The notes: generated by a model not told the origin, from the letters alone. Positions 47,788 to 57,013 are shown, counted from the first letter of the stretch. The stretch is DNA of 64,000 bases from Leisingera sp. SS27 (GCF_028368855.1 NZ_JAQNCY010000017.1:23619-87618); one strand, 5' to 3'. Program-made: numbers and translations.

Positions 47788-48771
47788 TCAGGACGCCTTG
47801 GCGCCTGCTGCGTCCTTCATCGCATCCACGCCCTTCTTCCACAGGTTGCCCTGCCACAGTTCCTCAAGCCCGGTTTCGCCGCTGGCGCCCTTGGTGGTCA
47901 GATAGTCATAATAGGACGTCGGCTTATGCCCGGTGATATTGTAGAAATCCGGGCTGCAGCGGGTGTAGAATCCGTTGGTCAGATATTCGAAGAATTCCGC
48001 GCGGGTGGCACCGAAATCCGCCTCGAACTGCTCCATCGGCTGAGCACGGTACTCGATCTCCCGGCCCATCGCGCGGCCCAGGTCAGCAGCAATTTCCGCC
48101 ATCGACTGCGGCGCCGGGCCGGTGATGTCATAGAACTTGTTGCCGTGCCGCTCCGGCCCCTCCGCCAGCACCACCGCCGCCGCCTCGGCAATATCGCGGG
48201 TGGCGACAAAGGAATTGCGCATGCCCCCCAGCGGATTGGAGAACCAGCCTTCGTTTTCAATGGTTTCGCAGTCTGTCTTCAACAGGTGGTTCATGAAGAA
48301 GTTGTTGCGCAGCGCGGTGACATTCAGCCCTGCATCAATCAGCGCCTTCTCCCCCCACCAGTAGTGCTGCAGCATCAGCGGAATACCCGCACCGGCGCGC
48401 GACGCATGGGTACCGGCATCATAATCTGCAGTGTTGGTGTCCGCGCCCATGCAGCTGACACGCACCACATGCTTGATCTGTTTCTTGCGCTCTCCCAGCG
48501 CCCTACAGAAGTTCAGATGCCCGTCCAGCATCGGGTCCAGCGAGGCGGAATAGACCGCCGATACACCCTCCAGCGCAGCCGCCCAGGTCGCCGGGTCCGA
48601 CAGGTCGAATTTCACCGTCTCGTCAGCTCCCAGCGCCTTCAGCTGTTCCGCCTTGGATTCGCTGAAATAGCAGGCACGCACGGTGAACTGCTGCCCTTGC
48701 GCCAGCCGCGCCACCAGTTCGCGGCCAATGCGGCCGGTGGCTGAGGTGATGAGAACGATGGGTTTGGACAT
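47788..48771 (-). CDS. NmrA/NAD(P)-binding atypical SDR family protein
   Basis: A 327-residue Rossmann-fold protein with an N-terminal TSATGRIGRELV motif (residues 9-20, TxxTGxxG type) and KFDLSDPATW after the second strand, as in NmrA-like and quinone oxidoreductase (QOR2)-like proteins. The LRNNFFMNHLL segment and ATRDIAEAAAVVL are typical. The classical SDR Tyr-Lys pair is not evident, so it could be a redox sensor or a reductase. Confidence 0.87.
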   Translation of the reverse strand: MSKPIVLITSATGRIGRELVARLAQGQQFTVRACYFSESKAEQLKALGADETVKFDLSDPATWAAALEGVSAVYSASLDPMLDGHLNFCRALGERKKQIKHVVRVSCMGADTNTADYDAGTHASRAGAGIPLMLQHYWWGEKALIDAGLNVTALRNNFFMNHLLKTDCETIENEGWFSNPLGGMRNSFVATRDIAEAAAVVLAEGPERHGNKFYDITGPAPQSMAEIAADLGRAMGREIEYRAQPMEQFEADFGATRAEFFEYLTNGFYTRCSPDFYNITGHKPTSYYDYLTTKGASGETGLEELWQGNLWKKGVDAMKDAAGAKAS

Positions 48772-48912
48772 TGCAGTGTCTCCTGACGGCGCAGGCCGCT
48801 GGCCGGCGCACGGGGTTTCAAATCTGCGCAGACCCTACAGGCAAGCCGCCGGCGGCAGCCCCCGAAACCCGACGGAAAATGGACCGCAACCGCCACTGCG
48901 CCGGAGACGCAA

Positions 48913-48939
48913 AAAGGCCCCGCGAACCGCGGGGCCTTT
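48913..48939. terminator. Strong hairpin terminator, likely bidirectional
   Basis: A 12-bp stem AAAGGCCCCGCG/CGCGGGGCCTTT with a 3-nt loop, A-run before and T-run after. It sits 104 bp downstream of the EF-hand gene on its strand. Confidence 0.88.
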
Positions 48940-49042
48940 CCTGCGCTGAGCCGTCACCTGCGCGGCTGGAAGGGACTATGCGCCTCCCCCCGAAAGGCAA
49001 GAGGGGTGCAGCGTGACGGCGCACCAGCGGCTTTGGCCGCAA

Positions 49043-49291
49043 TCAGCCTGCCTGGGTCAGAACGCCCGCCTCGATCGCCGCGCTCACCTCTGCCGCATCG
49101 GCTTCGCCATCTTCATTGGCGTCAATGGTGGCAAAGGTTTCTGCGGTCAGCTCGGGGAATGCCAGCTGAAGCTCTTCCAGCGAGAAAGTACCGTTGCCAT
49201 CAGCGTCCAGCTCTGCAGCCAGGTCCTTTGCAGCCAGCGGCGAGGCGGTCAGAGCAGCAACGGCGGCGGCAGTCAGGGCAAACTTTTTCAT
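49043..49291 (-). CDS. Secreted EF-hand calcium-binding protein
   Basis: An 82-residue protein with a signal peptide (about 1-21, ending PLAA) and two EF-hand loops: DADGNGTFSLEE (29-40) and DANEDGEADAAE (57-68). Positions 1, 3, 5 and 12 are acidic or compatible, so both should bind Ca2+ in the periplasm. ATG 49291 follows GGAGTGTCTC. Similar CREC-like EF-hand proteins are common in marine Rhodobacteraceae; partners unknown. Confidence 0.88.
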   Translation of the reverse strand: MKKFALTAAAVAALTASPLAAKDLAAELDADGNGTFSLEELQLAFPELTAETFATIDANEDGEADAAEVSAAIEAGVLTQAG

Positions 49292-49672
49292 GTGAGACAC
49301 TCCAGTCATCATTTGGTTTGTTGCAGCCCGCAGTGTGTCCCGCGGGCCGTGGCAAACAGCTATGGCCTGCCCCGGCGCAGTGCCATCCCCCAACAGCATC
49401 CGGCGCAGAACCCGGCGCAACAGCGCCGCTTTTCCCCTTTCAAATAAGCAGGTTACCGCCTTCATGACTGGACCGGCCTTTGTCCGCGCAAGCCCGGCAG
49501 CTGTTTTCGCGGCTTTTCGCCCGGGCTGTGGAAATTGCAGCGCTGACGGAACCAATCCGCGCGCCGCAATTCGTTTTCTGCTGCGATGCGACTGAGGTTA
49601 AGGCCGCGCCGCAGCAATCCTGCTAGACTCCCCGCAGCCCTGCCATCCCGTCAGCCGCGGCGCGGAGCTGCC
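49292..49672. other. Intergenic region between the EF-hand and cyclase genes
   Basis: This 381-bp stretch separates divergent genes. Open frames exist on both strands but show no conserved composition or RBS. TGCTAGACT at 49620-49628 resembles a -10 element for the cyclase gene. Nothing else was recognised. Confidence 0.4.
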
Positions 49673-50788
49673 ATGAAACCGAAGATCGAAAAACTGAATG
49701 CGCTTGGGGCCCGCTATGCGGAAGCCATGGCGATGTGCGGCCTCGCCGATGATCTGTGCGACCCGGACCTGTTGGACGCCCGCCCCTTCCGTTTTGCCGA
49801 GGGCGAGCATCTTTGCTCCCGCGGCGATCCCGCGACTTGCCTCTGGATCGTGGTAGAGGGCTCCGTCGCGATCAAAGAAGAGGGCCACACACTGTTTGTG
49901 CGCCGCCGCAACGAGGTGGTCGGTGAGCAGCACCTGGTGGGCAACGGCTACCAGCGGATCTATGACCTGGTAGCAAATGAGACCAGCGTCGAGGTGCTGG
50001 TTGTCGACAAACAGAAGATCGAACAGCATCCCGAGGCCGGAAAACTCTGGCGCAACATCGCCAAGATCATCTCGATCAAGCTGCGCGGCGCCAGCCGCCG
50101 CACTGCCTCGCTCAGCCAGCAACTGGCGGACGACACCCGCATCCTGCACGCCTACACCAACGAATACGCGCTCAGCCGACGGATGCAGGGCGGTGCGGGA
50201 CAGCAGACAGGTTACGCCGTGGACCGGGCGGTGATCTGGTTCTCGGATGTTGTCAACTTCAGCGGCTACACCACACGGACCCCGCCAGAGCGGATCGCCG
50301 ACATCGTGCAGCGGTTCTTCAACGCCCAGACACAGCCGATCCAGCAGCATGGCGGCCATATCGACAAATTCATCGGTGACGGCCTGATGGCGTTCTGGGT
50401 GCTCGGCTCCGCCGCGGACTCCAGCCGCGGCACCTGCACCGCCGCCCTGCGCGCCGCCGAAGAGGCCGTGGCCGCGGTGGCTGGCATCACCATCGGCAAA
50501 CAGGCGCTAGGCCTGCGTATCGGGCTGCACGCGGGCTATGTCCTCAGCGGCGATTTCGGTTCTGCCACCCGGCATCAGTTCACCTTGATCGGCCCGGAAG
50601 TGAACAAGGCTGCCCGGCTGGAACAGGCCCGCCAAGAGGATGTGACAGCGGGAAACGGGCGGATCGGGCCGGTCCGCATCAGCCCGGAGCTGCGTGACGA
50701 GCTTGGCGGGATCGACAGGAAACGCTTCGACCGCAAGTTCACTGTCCAAGCCAAGAACATCGGCACGCTGGAGTTCTTCACCATCTGA
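49673..50788 (+). CDS. Class III adenylate/guanylate cyclase with N-terminal cNMP-binding-like domain
   Basis: A 371-residue protein. The N-terminal part (about 30-135) has the beta-roll pattern of a cyclic-nucleotide-binding/CRP-like domain: FAEGEHLCSRGDPATCLWIVVEG is followed by EVVGEQHLVG. A helix leads to a class III cyclase domain with metal Asp192 (IWFSDVVNFSGYT) and Asp236 (FIGDGLMAFW) and VNKAARLEQA. It should be cytosolic and make cAMP or cGMP, possibly under feedback by a ligand of its own N-domain (inference). ATG 49673 follows GCGGAGCTGCC. Confidence 0.87.
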   Translation: MKPKIEKLNALGARYAEAMAMCGLADDLCDPDLLDARPFRFAEGEHLCSRGDPATCLWIVVEGSVAIKEEGHTLFVRRRNEVVGEQHLVGNGYQRIYDLVANETSVEVLVVDKQKIEQHPEAGKLWRNIAKIISIKLRGASRRTASLSQQLADDTRILHAYTNEYALSRRMQGGAGQQTGYAVDRAVIWFSDVVNFSGYTTRTPPERIADIVQRFFNAQTQPIQQHGGHIDKFIGDGLMAFWVLGSAADSSRGTCTAALRAAEEAVAAVAGITIGKQALGLRIGLHAGYVLSGDFGSATRHQFTLIGPEVNKAARLEQARQEDVTAGNGRIGPVRISPELRDELGGIDRKRFDRKFTVQAKNIGTLEFFTI

Positions 50789-50803
50789 CAGACCGGTGCC
50801 GCC

Positions 50804-51250
50804 CTATTCGGCGATGTCCTCTGCCCACAGCTCCGGCTTCTCTCGAATGAACCGCTCCATCAGCGCGATGCAATCCGGGTCTTCGGCAATCACCACCTCG
50901 ACGCCCTTGGAGCGCAGGAAGTCCTCGTTGCCGCCAAAGTTCTGCGTGTCGCCGATCACCACCCGCGGGATGCCGAATTGCACGATGGTGCCGCTGCACA
51001 TCATGCACGGCGACAGCGAAGTATACAGCACCGTGTCCCTGTAAGTCTTCTGCCGCCCCGCCTTGCGCAGCGCGTCCATCTCGCCATGGGCAATCGGATC
51101 CCCCTTCTGCACCCGCTGGTTACGCCCCTGCGCCACCACATTGCCGCCCCGCGCCAGCACTGAGCCGATCGGACAGCCGCCCTCATCAAATCCCGCTTTG
51201 GCTTCCTCATAGGCAATGCGCAGCAAGCGCTTGCCGTCATCTGTCATCAT
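50804..51250 (-). CDS. Nucleoside/cytosine deaminase (yeast FCY1-like)
   Basis: A 148-residue zinc deaminase. The ligands are H55 with catalytic E57 (AHGEM) and C82/C85 (SPCMMC). The C-terminal FIREKPELWAEDIAE and LYTSLSPCMMCSGTIV resemble the small dimeric cytosine deaminase of yeast (Fcy1) more than tRNA adenosine deaminases (TadA). It would convert cytosine, or a related base, to uracil for salvage. The start is taken at ATG 51250; ATG 51247 is also possible. Confidence 0.87.
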   Translation of the reverse strand: MMTDDGKRLLRIAYEEAKAGFDEGGCPIGSVLARGGNVVAQGRNQRVQKGDPIAHGEMDALRKAGRQKTYRDTVLYTSLSPCMMCSGTIVQFGIPRVVIGDTQNFGGNEDFLRSKGVEVVIAEDPDCIALMERFIREKPELWAEDIAE

Positions 51251-51315
51251 GGTGAATCTGCCCTTTTGGTTGTTGTTTGCGGTTCTGCCCGGCCTCCCAG
51301 CCCGCTTCCGGGCGG

Positions 51316-52173
51316 TCAAGACTTCGCCGATGCGCCTTCGATCAGCGGGCGCAGCGGCTTCAGGCGCTCGGCAATGAAATCCGCCACTGCACGCACCCGC
51401 GCCATCTGCCGCAAGTCCTTATGCACCAGAAGCCACAGGTCCAGGTCCGGCTTAGGCTCTGCCCCCGGCAGCCGCTGCAGCCTTGCGTGGCTGTCGCCCA
51501 GAAAGCACGGCAGCACTCCGACGCCCAGCCCGGCCTTCAGCAGTTCCGCCATCGCCAGGATGCCGTTGGCCTGAATATGGGTGTCCGCGGTCCCTTCCAG
51601 TGCGCGCGCCGGGCCGTAGTCCAACCCGATCCAGTGGTCCGGCTTCGGCCGTGCCTGCAGATAGGCCGGCGCCGCGTAGACACACAGTGGGCTGTGGGCA
51701 ATGCGGCGGCCATAGGCAGTCTCCGGCGGGCTGGCGGTCAGCCGCAGCGCCAGATCGCTCTCCCGCCCGGCAAGGTTCACCAGCCTGTCCGACAGCAGAA
51801 GCCGCAGCGCAATCTGCGGATAGAGCATCCGCAGCTCCGGCAAAAGCGGCGCGATCAGCACCGTGGCAACCGCCTCCGGCAGCGCCAGCGTCACCGGACC
51901 GCTCAGCCTGGCATCAATCGACAGCACCTGCCGCTCCAAATCCCGGATGCTGCCCTGCGCCTCCAGCGCCTTGGGCAGCACTGCCCGCCCCGCTTCCGTC
52001 AGCTGGTGGCCGGACGGGCTGCGCTCAAACAATGTGGCCCCGATCCGCGCCTCCAGCGCGCGGATGCGCCGGGTCACCGTCACATGGGTCACGCCCAGCT
52101 GCTCCGCCGCTCCGCGGATGGTGCCGCCCTCGGCCAGCGCCAGGAAGATGCGGAGATCGTCCCAATTCTCCAT
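51316..52173 (-). CDS. LysR family transcriptional regulator
   Basis: A 285-residue regulator. The N-terminal HTH (about 4-62) includes EGGTIRGAAEQLGVTHVTVT, and a type 2 periplasmic-binding-like effector domain follows. This HTH form is common among LysR regulators that control an adjacent divergent gene; the gene at 52271 is the likely target. ATG 52173 has no clear RBS; an in-frame TTG lies upstream. Effector unknown. Confidence 0.9.
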   Translation of the reverse strand: MENWDDLRIFLALAEGGTIRGAAEQLGVTHVTVTRRIRALEARIGATLFERSPSGHQLTEAGRAVLPKALEAQGSIRDLERQVLSIDARLSGPVTLALPEAVATVLIAPLLPELRMLYPQIALRLLLSDRLVNLAGRESDLALRLTASPPETAYGRRIAHSPLCVYAAPAYLQARPKPDHWIGLDYGPARALEGTADTHIQANGILAMAELLKAGLGVGVLPCFLGDSHARLQRLPGAEPKPDLDLWLLVHKDLRQMARVRAVADFIAERLKPLRPLIEGASAKS

Positions 52174-52208
52174 AGGTACAAAAATGTTCCACAATGGTTC
52201 ATGATTGG

Positions 52209-52219
52209 TAGATATTCTA
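52209..52219. promoter_or_regulatory. AT-rich dyad in a divergent LysR promoter
   Basis: TAGA-TAT-TCTA is a perfect 4-bp dyad in the 97-bp gap between the LysR gene and the gene at 52271. It may be the LysR site or part of a -10 region. Confidence 0.35.
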
Positions 52220-52270
52220 TCGACTCCGTCCGCGATAGCAATTGGCCATCACAGCAACGGAGACACCGGA

Positions 52271-52558
52271 ATGACCTACCAGCTCACCCTCAAATCCGCC
52301 GATGTGCCGGACGTGATGCACGGCCGCCTCAGCCTTGGCATCCGGCATCAGGGAACCGAGGCCGCCAGCATCGAGGTCACCTGGACCGATGCGCATTTCA
52401 CCACCCGCTTCAACGGTTTTGCGCCGGATATGCCGGTGCCTGCGCATCCGCTGGCCTTTATCAAAGGCGCCATGGATGCCCTGAACGCCGCCAAGGCCGC
52501 CCCGGACGAACCCGTCACCAGTGTATTCGGCCGCGGCCCTGTCAGCTTTGACGTCTAA
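52271..52558 (+). CDS. Small hypothetical protein, divergent from LysR
   Basis: A 95-residue soluble protein of unknown family. It starts MTYQLTLKSADVPDVMHG, has a beta-rich first half (TEAASIEVTWTDAHFTTRF) and a helical second half. ATG 52271 follows CGGAGACACCGGA. It may form an operon with the secreted protein 10 bp downstream, both probably controlled by the divergent LysR. Confidence 0.65.
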   Translation: MTYQLTLKSADVPDVMHGRLSLGIRHQGTEAASIEVTWTDAHFTTRFNGFAPDMPVPAHPLAFIKGAMDALNAAKAAPDEPVTSVFGRGPVSFDV

Positions 52559-52568
52559 GGAGCAGCAG

Positions 52569-53246
52569 ATGAAATTCCTCGCCTTTGCCGCCGCCCTGAC
52601 CGCAGCCGCACCAGCCCTGGCCGAGACCGGCCTGTTCCTCGCCTGGCCCGCGCAGCCCGCCGCGGCCCTCAGCCAATGGGACCAGGCCGCCGCCGCCCGT
52701 CTTCAGGACGCAGGATGCAGCCTGCACCGCTCCGGCACGATCTCCGGCGGCTTCGGCCCGCTGGACTGGCCGCAGATGGATGGTTTCCGTCTCTACCGCT
52801 GCGACAGCCCGGTACTGGCCTCACTCGCGGCCTCCGGCGCAACCGCCGCATTGGCGCGTCATGGCCATCAGCCAGTGCTGTTCGAAGGGCGGCTGTCGCT
52901 GTTCCCAACCGATGCTCCCGGTGCCGAGGCCGAATACATCGTCAAACTTTCGCACTACAACAATCTGGACGCAGCCCGGCGCAACGAGGATCTTGCGGCC
53001 CTGGGTGACAGCATTTCAGACCTTGATAACGTCTGGCAGACAGAGGGCATCCTGACCCCGGCTACAGCCCTCGGCACCCTGCGCCCGGATGACGTCACTT
53101 TCCTTTACTACAGAACCGGCGCAGAGGCCGAGGCCTTCCGCGCCGCCAATCCTGGCGTGCTGGAACAGGTGGGCCTGTTCAACAAGGCGCATCTGACGGC
53201 CTTCACTTATCTGGGGGCAACGGTCCTGTCCCAGCCGGTGAACTGA
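52569..53246 (+). CDS. Secreted protein of unknown function
   Basis: A 225-residue protein with a clear signal peptide (MKFLAFAAALTAAAPALA, cleavage about 18). The mature part has two cysteines (near 50 and 78, in GCSLHR and YRCDSP) that could form a disulfide, and EYIVKLSHYNNLDAARRNED in the centre. It resembles no family recognised here. ATG 52569 follows AAGGAGCAGCAG. Likely the second gene of a LysR-linked pair. Confidence 0.7.
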   Translation: MKFLAFAAALTAAAPALAETGLFLAWPAQPAAALSQWDQAAAARLQDAGCSLHRSGTISGGFGPLDWPQMDGFRLYRCDSPVLASLAASGATAALARHGHQPVLFEGRLSLFPTDAPGAEAEYIVKLSHYNNLDAARRNEDLAALGDSISDLDNVWQTEGILTPATALGTLRPDDVTFLYYRTGAEAEAFRAANPGVLEQVGLFNKAHLTAFTYLGATVLSQPVN

Positions 53247-53254
53247 GCCAAACG

Positions 53255-53280
53255 GCGCCTGCCTCTCCATCGGCAGGCGC
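53255..53280. terminator. Hairpin between convergent genes
   Basis: A 9-bp stem GCGCCTGCC/GGCAGGCGC (53255-53263 and 53272-53280) lies between the stops at 53246 and 53286. No T-run. Confidence 0.6.
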
Positions 53281-53285
53281 ATATC

Positions 53286-54665
53286 TCAAGCGGCGGCGCC
53301 CACTGCCTTGATCGAGCGGCGCCAGAACCGCAGCATCAGAAACAGCCCGGCGCAGGTCAGCCCGGCAACCAGCCCCATCCAGACGCCAACGCCGCCCCAG
53401 CCAAGCAGGAAGCCAAAGACATAGGAGGCCGGAATGCCCACCGCCCAATAGCTGAGCGCGGCGATCACCATCGGCACGCCGGTGTCCTGCACCCCGCGCA
53501 GCAATCCCAGCGCCACTGCCTGCATGCCGTCCATCAGCTGAAACAGCGCCGCCGCTGCCAGCAGGCCGCTGCCAATCAGCAGAATCGCGTCTTTCTGCGG
53601 GTCTTCCGCATCCAGAAACAGCGACATCAGCGGGTCAGGGATGGTCAGGAACAGGACAATCGCCACCGCCGACACCGCCAGCGACATCACCGTCACCGCC
53701 TTGCCTCCGCGCGCCAGATGCTCGCGGTCGCCGCGGCCAAAGGCATTGCCCGCCCGGATGGTGGCGGCGTTGGACAGCCCCAGGTGCACCATGAAGGTGA
53801 GCCCGCCCAATGAGATCGCAATGCCGTGCGCCGCCAGCGGCACCGTGCCCAGCCAGCCCATCATCATGGCCGAGGCCGCAAACAGGCTGGCCTCCGCCAG
53901 CGTCGTCAGCCCGATCGGCGTGCCCATGCGGAACACCTTGCCCAGCATTTCCCAGTCCGGCCGGTGGAAATTCTTGAGCAGCTCATGCTGCGGCAGCACC
54001 TTCAGCGCATAAGCCAGCACCAGCACAAAGGACACGCCGTTGGTCACCAGCGAGGCGATCGCCGCCCCGGCAATCCCCAGCTCCGGCGCGCCCCAATTGC
54101 CGAAGATCAGCGCATAGTTCACCAGCGCGTTGATCACCGCAGCAAAGACCGACAGCCACAGCACGATCTGGGTGCGTTCCAACGCCGCCAGATAGGATTT
54201 TGCCACCATGTACAACAGCGCCGGAAACAGCGACCAGCCGGCAATCCGCAGGTATTCCGCGGCATCATGCGCCACTTTCGCCTCCTGCCCCAGCGCCAGC
54301 AGGATCGGCTCCGACCACCACAAGAGCGGCATCGCCGCCACGCCATAGGCCAGCGACAGCCACAGTCCCATGCGGGTCGAGCGCCGGATCTGCCGCTCCT
54401 CTCCCGCACCCGCCGCGGCCGCCACCATCGGCATCACCGCAAAGGCAAAACCGGACCCCAAAAGAAAGATCGAGAAGAAATAGGACGAACCCAGCGTCAC
54501 CGCCGCCAGTTCATCAACCCCGTACCAGCCCAGCATGACGGTATCGGTCAACCCGATGGCAAACTGCGCCACATGTCCGCCGATCAGCGGCAGGCCCAGA
54601 ACGGCAATCGCCCGCACATGGCCGCGCAGGGGCATCTCGGTGTGTTTGGTCGCTAACGTGCTCAT
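53286..54665 (-). CDS. MATE family multidrug/toxin efflux transporter
   Basis: A 459-residue inner-membrane protein with about twelve hydrophobic helices in two similar halves. Typical MATE (NorM branch) features: an N-terminal GLTDTVMLGWYGVDELAAV and LTTLAEASLFAASAMMMGW opening the second half. It exports cationic drugs or metabolites by Na+ or H+ antiport. Start chosen at MSTLATKHTE (ATG 54665), after AAGGCTGGCAGG; the frame extends upstream without family support. Confidence 0.92.
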   Translation of the reverse strand: MSTLATKHTEMPLRGHVRAIAVLGLPLIGGHVAQFAIGLTDTVMLGWYGVDELAAVTLGSSYFFSIFLLGSGFAFAVMPMVAAAAGAGEERQIRRSTRMGLWLSLAYGVAAMPLLWWSEPILLALGQEAKVAHDAAEYLRIAGWSLFPALLYMVAKSYLAALERTQIVLWLSVFAAVINALVNYALIFGNWGAPELGIAGAAIASLVTNGVSFVLVLAYALKVLPQHELLKNFHRPDWEMLGKVFRMGTPIGLTTLAEASLFAASAMMMGWLGTVPLAAHGIAISLGGLTFMVHLGLSNAATIRAGNAFGRGDREHLARGGKAVTVMSLAVSAVAIVLFLTIPDPLMSLFLDAEDPQKDAILLIGSGLLAAAALFQLMDGMQAVALGLLRGVQDTGVPMVIAALSYWAVGIPASYVFGFLLGWGGVGVWMGLVAGLTCAGLFLMLRFWRRSIKAVGAAA

Positions 54666-54777
54666 CCTGCCAGCCTTAGGCGCCCCCGCACGCTCCGGCA
54701 AGGGAAGAGTTTCCTTGCCTGTGCACAGGCCCATGGTGGTATTCTGCACAGGCAACCCATTGCAGGAGCCTTATTGA

Positions 54778-55428
54778 ATGACCGACGCCTTTGCCCAGCT
54801 GATCCCCGACGCCCGAACCTTTCTGGCGGAGCTTGCGCAGAACAACAGCCGGGACTGGTTCACCGCGCACAAGGATCAGTACGAGGCGCAGCTGAAATCC
54901 CCGGCGCTCCTGTTGATGGACGAAGTGGCACAGGCAATTTCCGCCCGCAGCGGAACGCCGGTCACAGCCAAGCTGTTCCGCCCGCATCGCGACGTCAGGT
55001 TTGCCAAGGACAAGACGCCCTACAACACCCATCTGCACATGATGTGGACCCTGAACAGCTCAGGCTGCGCGCTTTTCTTCGGCATCGCGCCGGACTACTG
55101 CACCTCTGGCGGCGGCATCATGGGCTTCAGCAAAGTTCAGATGCCGCGCTGGCGGCAGGCCATCGACGGCGCCTTCGGAGATGAAACCGCGGCACTGGTG
55201 GATATCCTCGCGCTTAAAGGATTTGCCGCCAAGGACCCGGAACTGAAACGCGTCCCCGCCCCCTATGGCAAGGCCCACCCCCACGGCGCGCTGCTGCAGC
55301 GCAAGTCGCTCACTTTCTGGCATGACATGACGGGGCGCGAGCAAGCCGCCCCGATGGGCGCGCTGATGTCCGCCTACCTGACGCAGGAGCCAATGTTCGC
55401 CCTGCTGGACAGCGCATTGACTGATTAA
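54778..55428 (+). CDS. DUF2461 (TIGR02453) family protein
   Basis: A 216-residue protein that matches DUF2461: NSRDWFTAHKDQYE near residues 22-35, FRPHRDVRFAKDKTPYNTH near 62-80 and a GGGIMGFS segment. The family is widespread and uncharacterised. Stand-alone gene, divergent from the MATE transporter; its end lies 3 bp from the convergent NicO gene. Confidence 0.88.
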   Translation: MTDAFAQLIPDARTFLAELAQNNSRDWFTAHKDQYEAQLKSPALLLMDEVAQAISARSGTPVTAKLFRPHRDVRFAKDKTPYNTHLHMMWTLNSSGCALFFGIAPDYCTSGGGIMGFSKVQMPRWRQAIDGAFGDETAALVDILALKGFAAKDPELKRVPAPYGKAHPHGALLQRKSLTFWHDMTGREQAAPMGALMSAYLTQEPMFALLDSALTD

Positions 55429-55431
55429 GGC

Positions 55432-56385
55432 TTACAAGGCCCGCAGCATGATCTGGCTTGCCAAAACGGCCACCACGGCACCGGCAAGGATTTCCAGCAC
55501 TGCTGCCGCCCGCAGCGCACCGGTGCCTTCCATCTGCGCCAGCGTGCCCTTGCGCATCGTCACCGCCGCAATGGCCACCGCCACCGTCACCGTCGCGGTG
55601 CCTGCGCCCATGGCAAAGGCGCCGGCAATCCCGGCCCACAGCACCCCCATGCGCCAGGTCAGCAGCAGCAGGAACACTGCCCCGGTGCAGGGCCTGAGCG
55701 CCACCGCGCCGATGATTGCCAGCGCATCGCGCAGCGACTGCACATTGGCGGCTTCCTCGACCGTCGGCCCGTGCTTGTGGCCGCAGGCGCCGCAGACCCC
55801 GTCATCATGATGGTGGTGATGATGATCGTGACCGCGGTTCCCATGTTGATTGGGGACAGATTGGCCTGCCGCCTGAACAGAACGGCTCGCCATCAGCCGC
55901 CGCAGCCCCCGCACCAGCAGCCAAAGCCCGACCAGCGCAATCAGCCCGTATGACACCGGCGCCAGAACATCCTCCGCCGCACTGGACAGCTGCTCGCGCC
56001 CCCAGTCCAGCAGCAGCAGCCCGCCCGCGACCAGCAGAACCGCCGTGGCCGCCTGCGCCAGCGAGGACGCCAGTGCCAGCCCCGCCAGCCGCAAGAGCGG
56101 CACAGGCTTGCCCATGCCATAGCCACCGATGACCAGCTTGCCATGGCCCGGCCCGGCAGCGTGAAAGAAGCCGTAGGCAAAGCACAAGCTGAGCAGCGCC
56201 ATCAGCGCCCCCGGTTCACCCGCACGCAACGCCCGCAATCCGCGCGCCATCGCGTTCTGTGCCTCCCTCTGGCCCTCAGCAGCCCAAACGGACACCATCC
56301 CGGCACCGCCAAAGCCCCACAGCCATACTGCTGACGCCGCCACGCCCAGCGCTGCAATTGTTAAGAAAATCTTCACCTTACGCAC
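55432..56385 (-). CDS. NicO/RcnA-type nickel/cobalt transporter
   Basis: A 317-residue membrane protein with an early [15 protein letters not shown] segment and a cytosolic loop rich in His ([14 protein letters not shown], about residues 178-195) followed by CGACGHKHG. Later helices hold the [13 protein letters not shown] motif. The NicO family exports or imports Ni2+/Co2+; the His-rich loop is typical of exporters such as RcnA. It overlaps the upstream DUF1007 gene by 8 bp, so the two proteins probably act together. Confidence 0.92.
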   Translation of the reverse strand: MRKVKIFLTIAALGVAASAVWLWGFGGAGMVSVWAAEGQREAQNAMARGLRALRAGEPGALMALLSLCFAYGFFHAAGPGHGKLVIGGYGMGKPVPLLRLAGLALASSLAQAATAVLLVAGGLLLLDWGREQLSSAAEDVLAPVSYGLIALVGLWLLVRGLRRLMASRSVQAAGQSVPNQHGNRGHDHHHHHHDDGVCGACGHKHGPTVEEAANVQSLRDALAIIGAVALRPCTGAVFLLLLTWRMGVLWAGIAGAFAMGAGTATVTVAVAIAAVTMRKGTLAQMEGTGALRAAAVLEILAGAVVAVLASQIMLRAL

Positions 56386-57013
56386 CGCAGCTCAAGCGCA
56401 CGGTATCGGCAAAGGCCTCACCCACTTCCGGGTAAGCCTCCTCTGCCTGATTTGCCGGCATCGCATAGAGCAGCTCCTCCACCAGCGTATAGGCCTGGTC
56501 CAGATCGGGCGGGGTGATACTGCCCTGGCAGCCGCCGCTGACCTCCAGCCCCTGGTTCACCGTGTAGGCGGTGTAATAGGTCGGATCATAGGCCTTGATC
56601 ACCACGCCGTCCGCGGCCTGCGGCTGTGTCAGAACCCGCCGGTGCCTTGTGGTGATCCGCCCGTCCTTCACCTCGGTCGACAGATGCTCCGGCGCGCCCA
56701 GGCCCAGCGCCGTGCCGCGCAGGGTCAGATAGGTGTCGCCCTGAAAGCCCTCGCTCCAAGCGAGATCAAACCCTTGCAGCTGCGCCAGTTCCTCCGCCGT
56801 CAGGCTGCCGTCGAAATCACTGTCCAGCCCCCGGTCCTCAAAGATCAGCAGCGAATAGAACTCATCATAGGCCCAGGTGATCTCCACCGCCTGCAGCTGA
56901 CCGTCGCCTGTGATCTCAAGCTTAAGCCCGGTGTCGACAAAGATATGCGGATGCGCCGCGGCGCCTTGCGGAGCGGCCATTGCAAGCGCAAGCAAAGGAA
57001 CAAGATGTTTCAT
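56378..57013 (-). CDS. DUF1007 periplasmic protein
   Basis: A 211-residue exported protein with a signal peptide (about 1-20) followed by HPHIFVDT, the metal-binding-type start that defines DUF1007, and an internal EF-hand-like [16 protein letters not shown]1007 genes are regularly paired with NicO-type transporters, as here (8-bp overlap with the next gene), and may deliver or sequester the metal. ATG 57013 has only a weak RBS. Confidence 0.9.
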   Translation of the reverse strand: MKHLVPLLALAMAAPQGAAAHPHIFVDTGLKLEITGDGQLQAVEITWAYDEFYSLLIFEDRGLDSDFDGSLTAEELAQLQGFDLAWSEGFQGDTYLTLRGTALGLGAPEHLSTEVKDGRITTRHRRVLTQPQAADGVVIKAYDPTYYTAYTVNQGLEVSGGCQGSITPPDLDQAYTLVEELLYAMPANQAEEAYPEVGEAFADTVRLSCGA

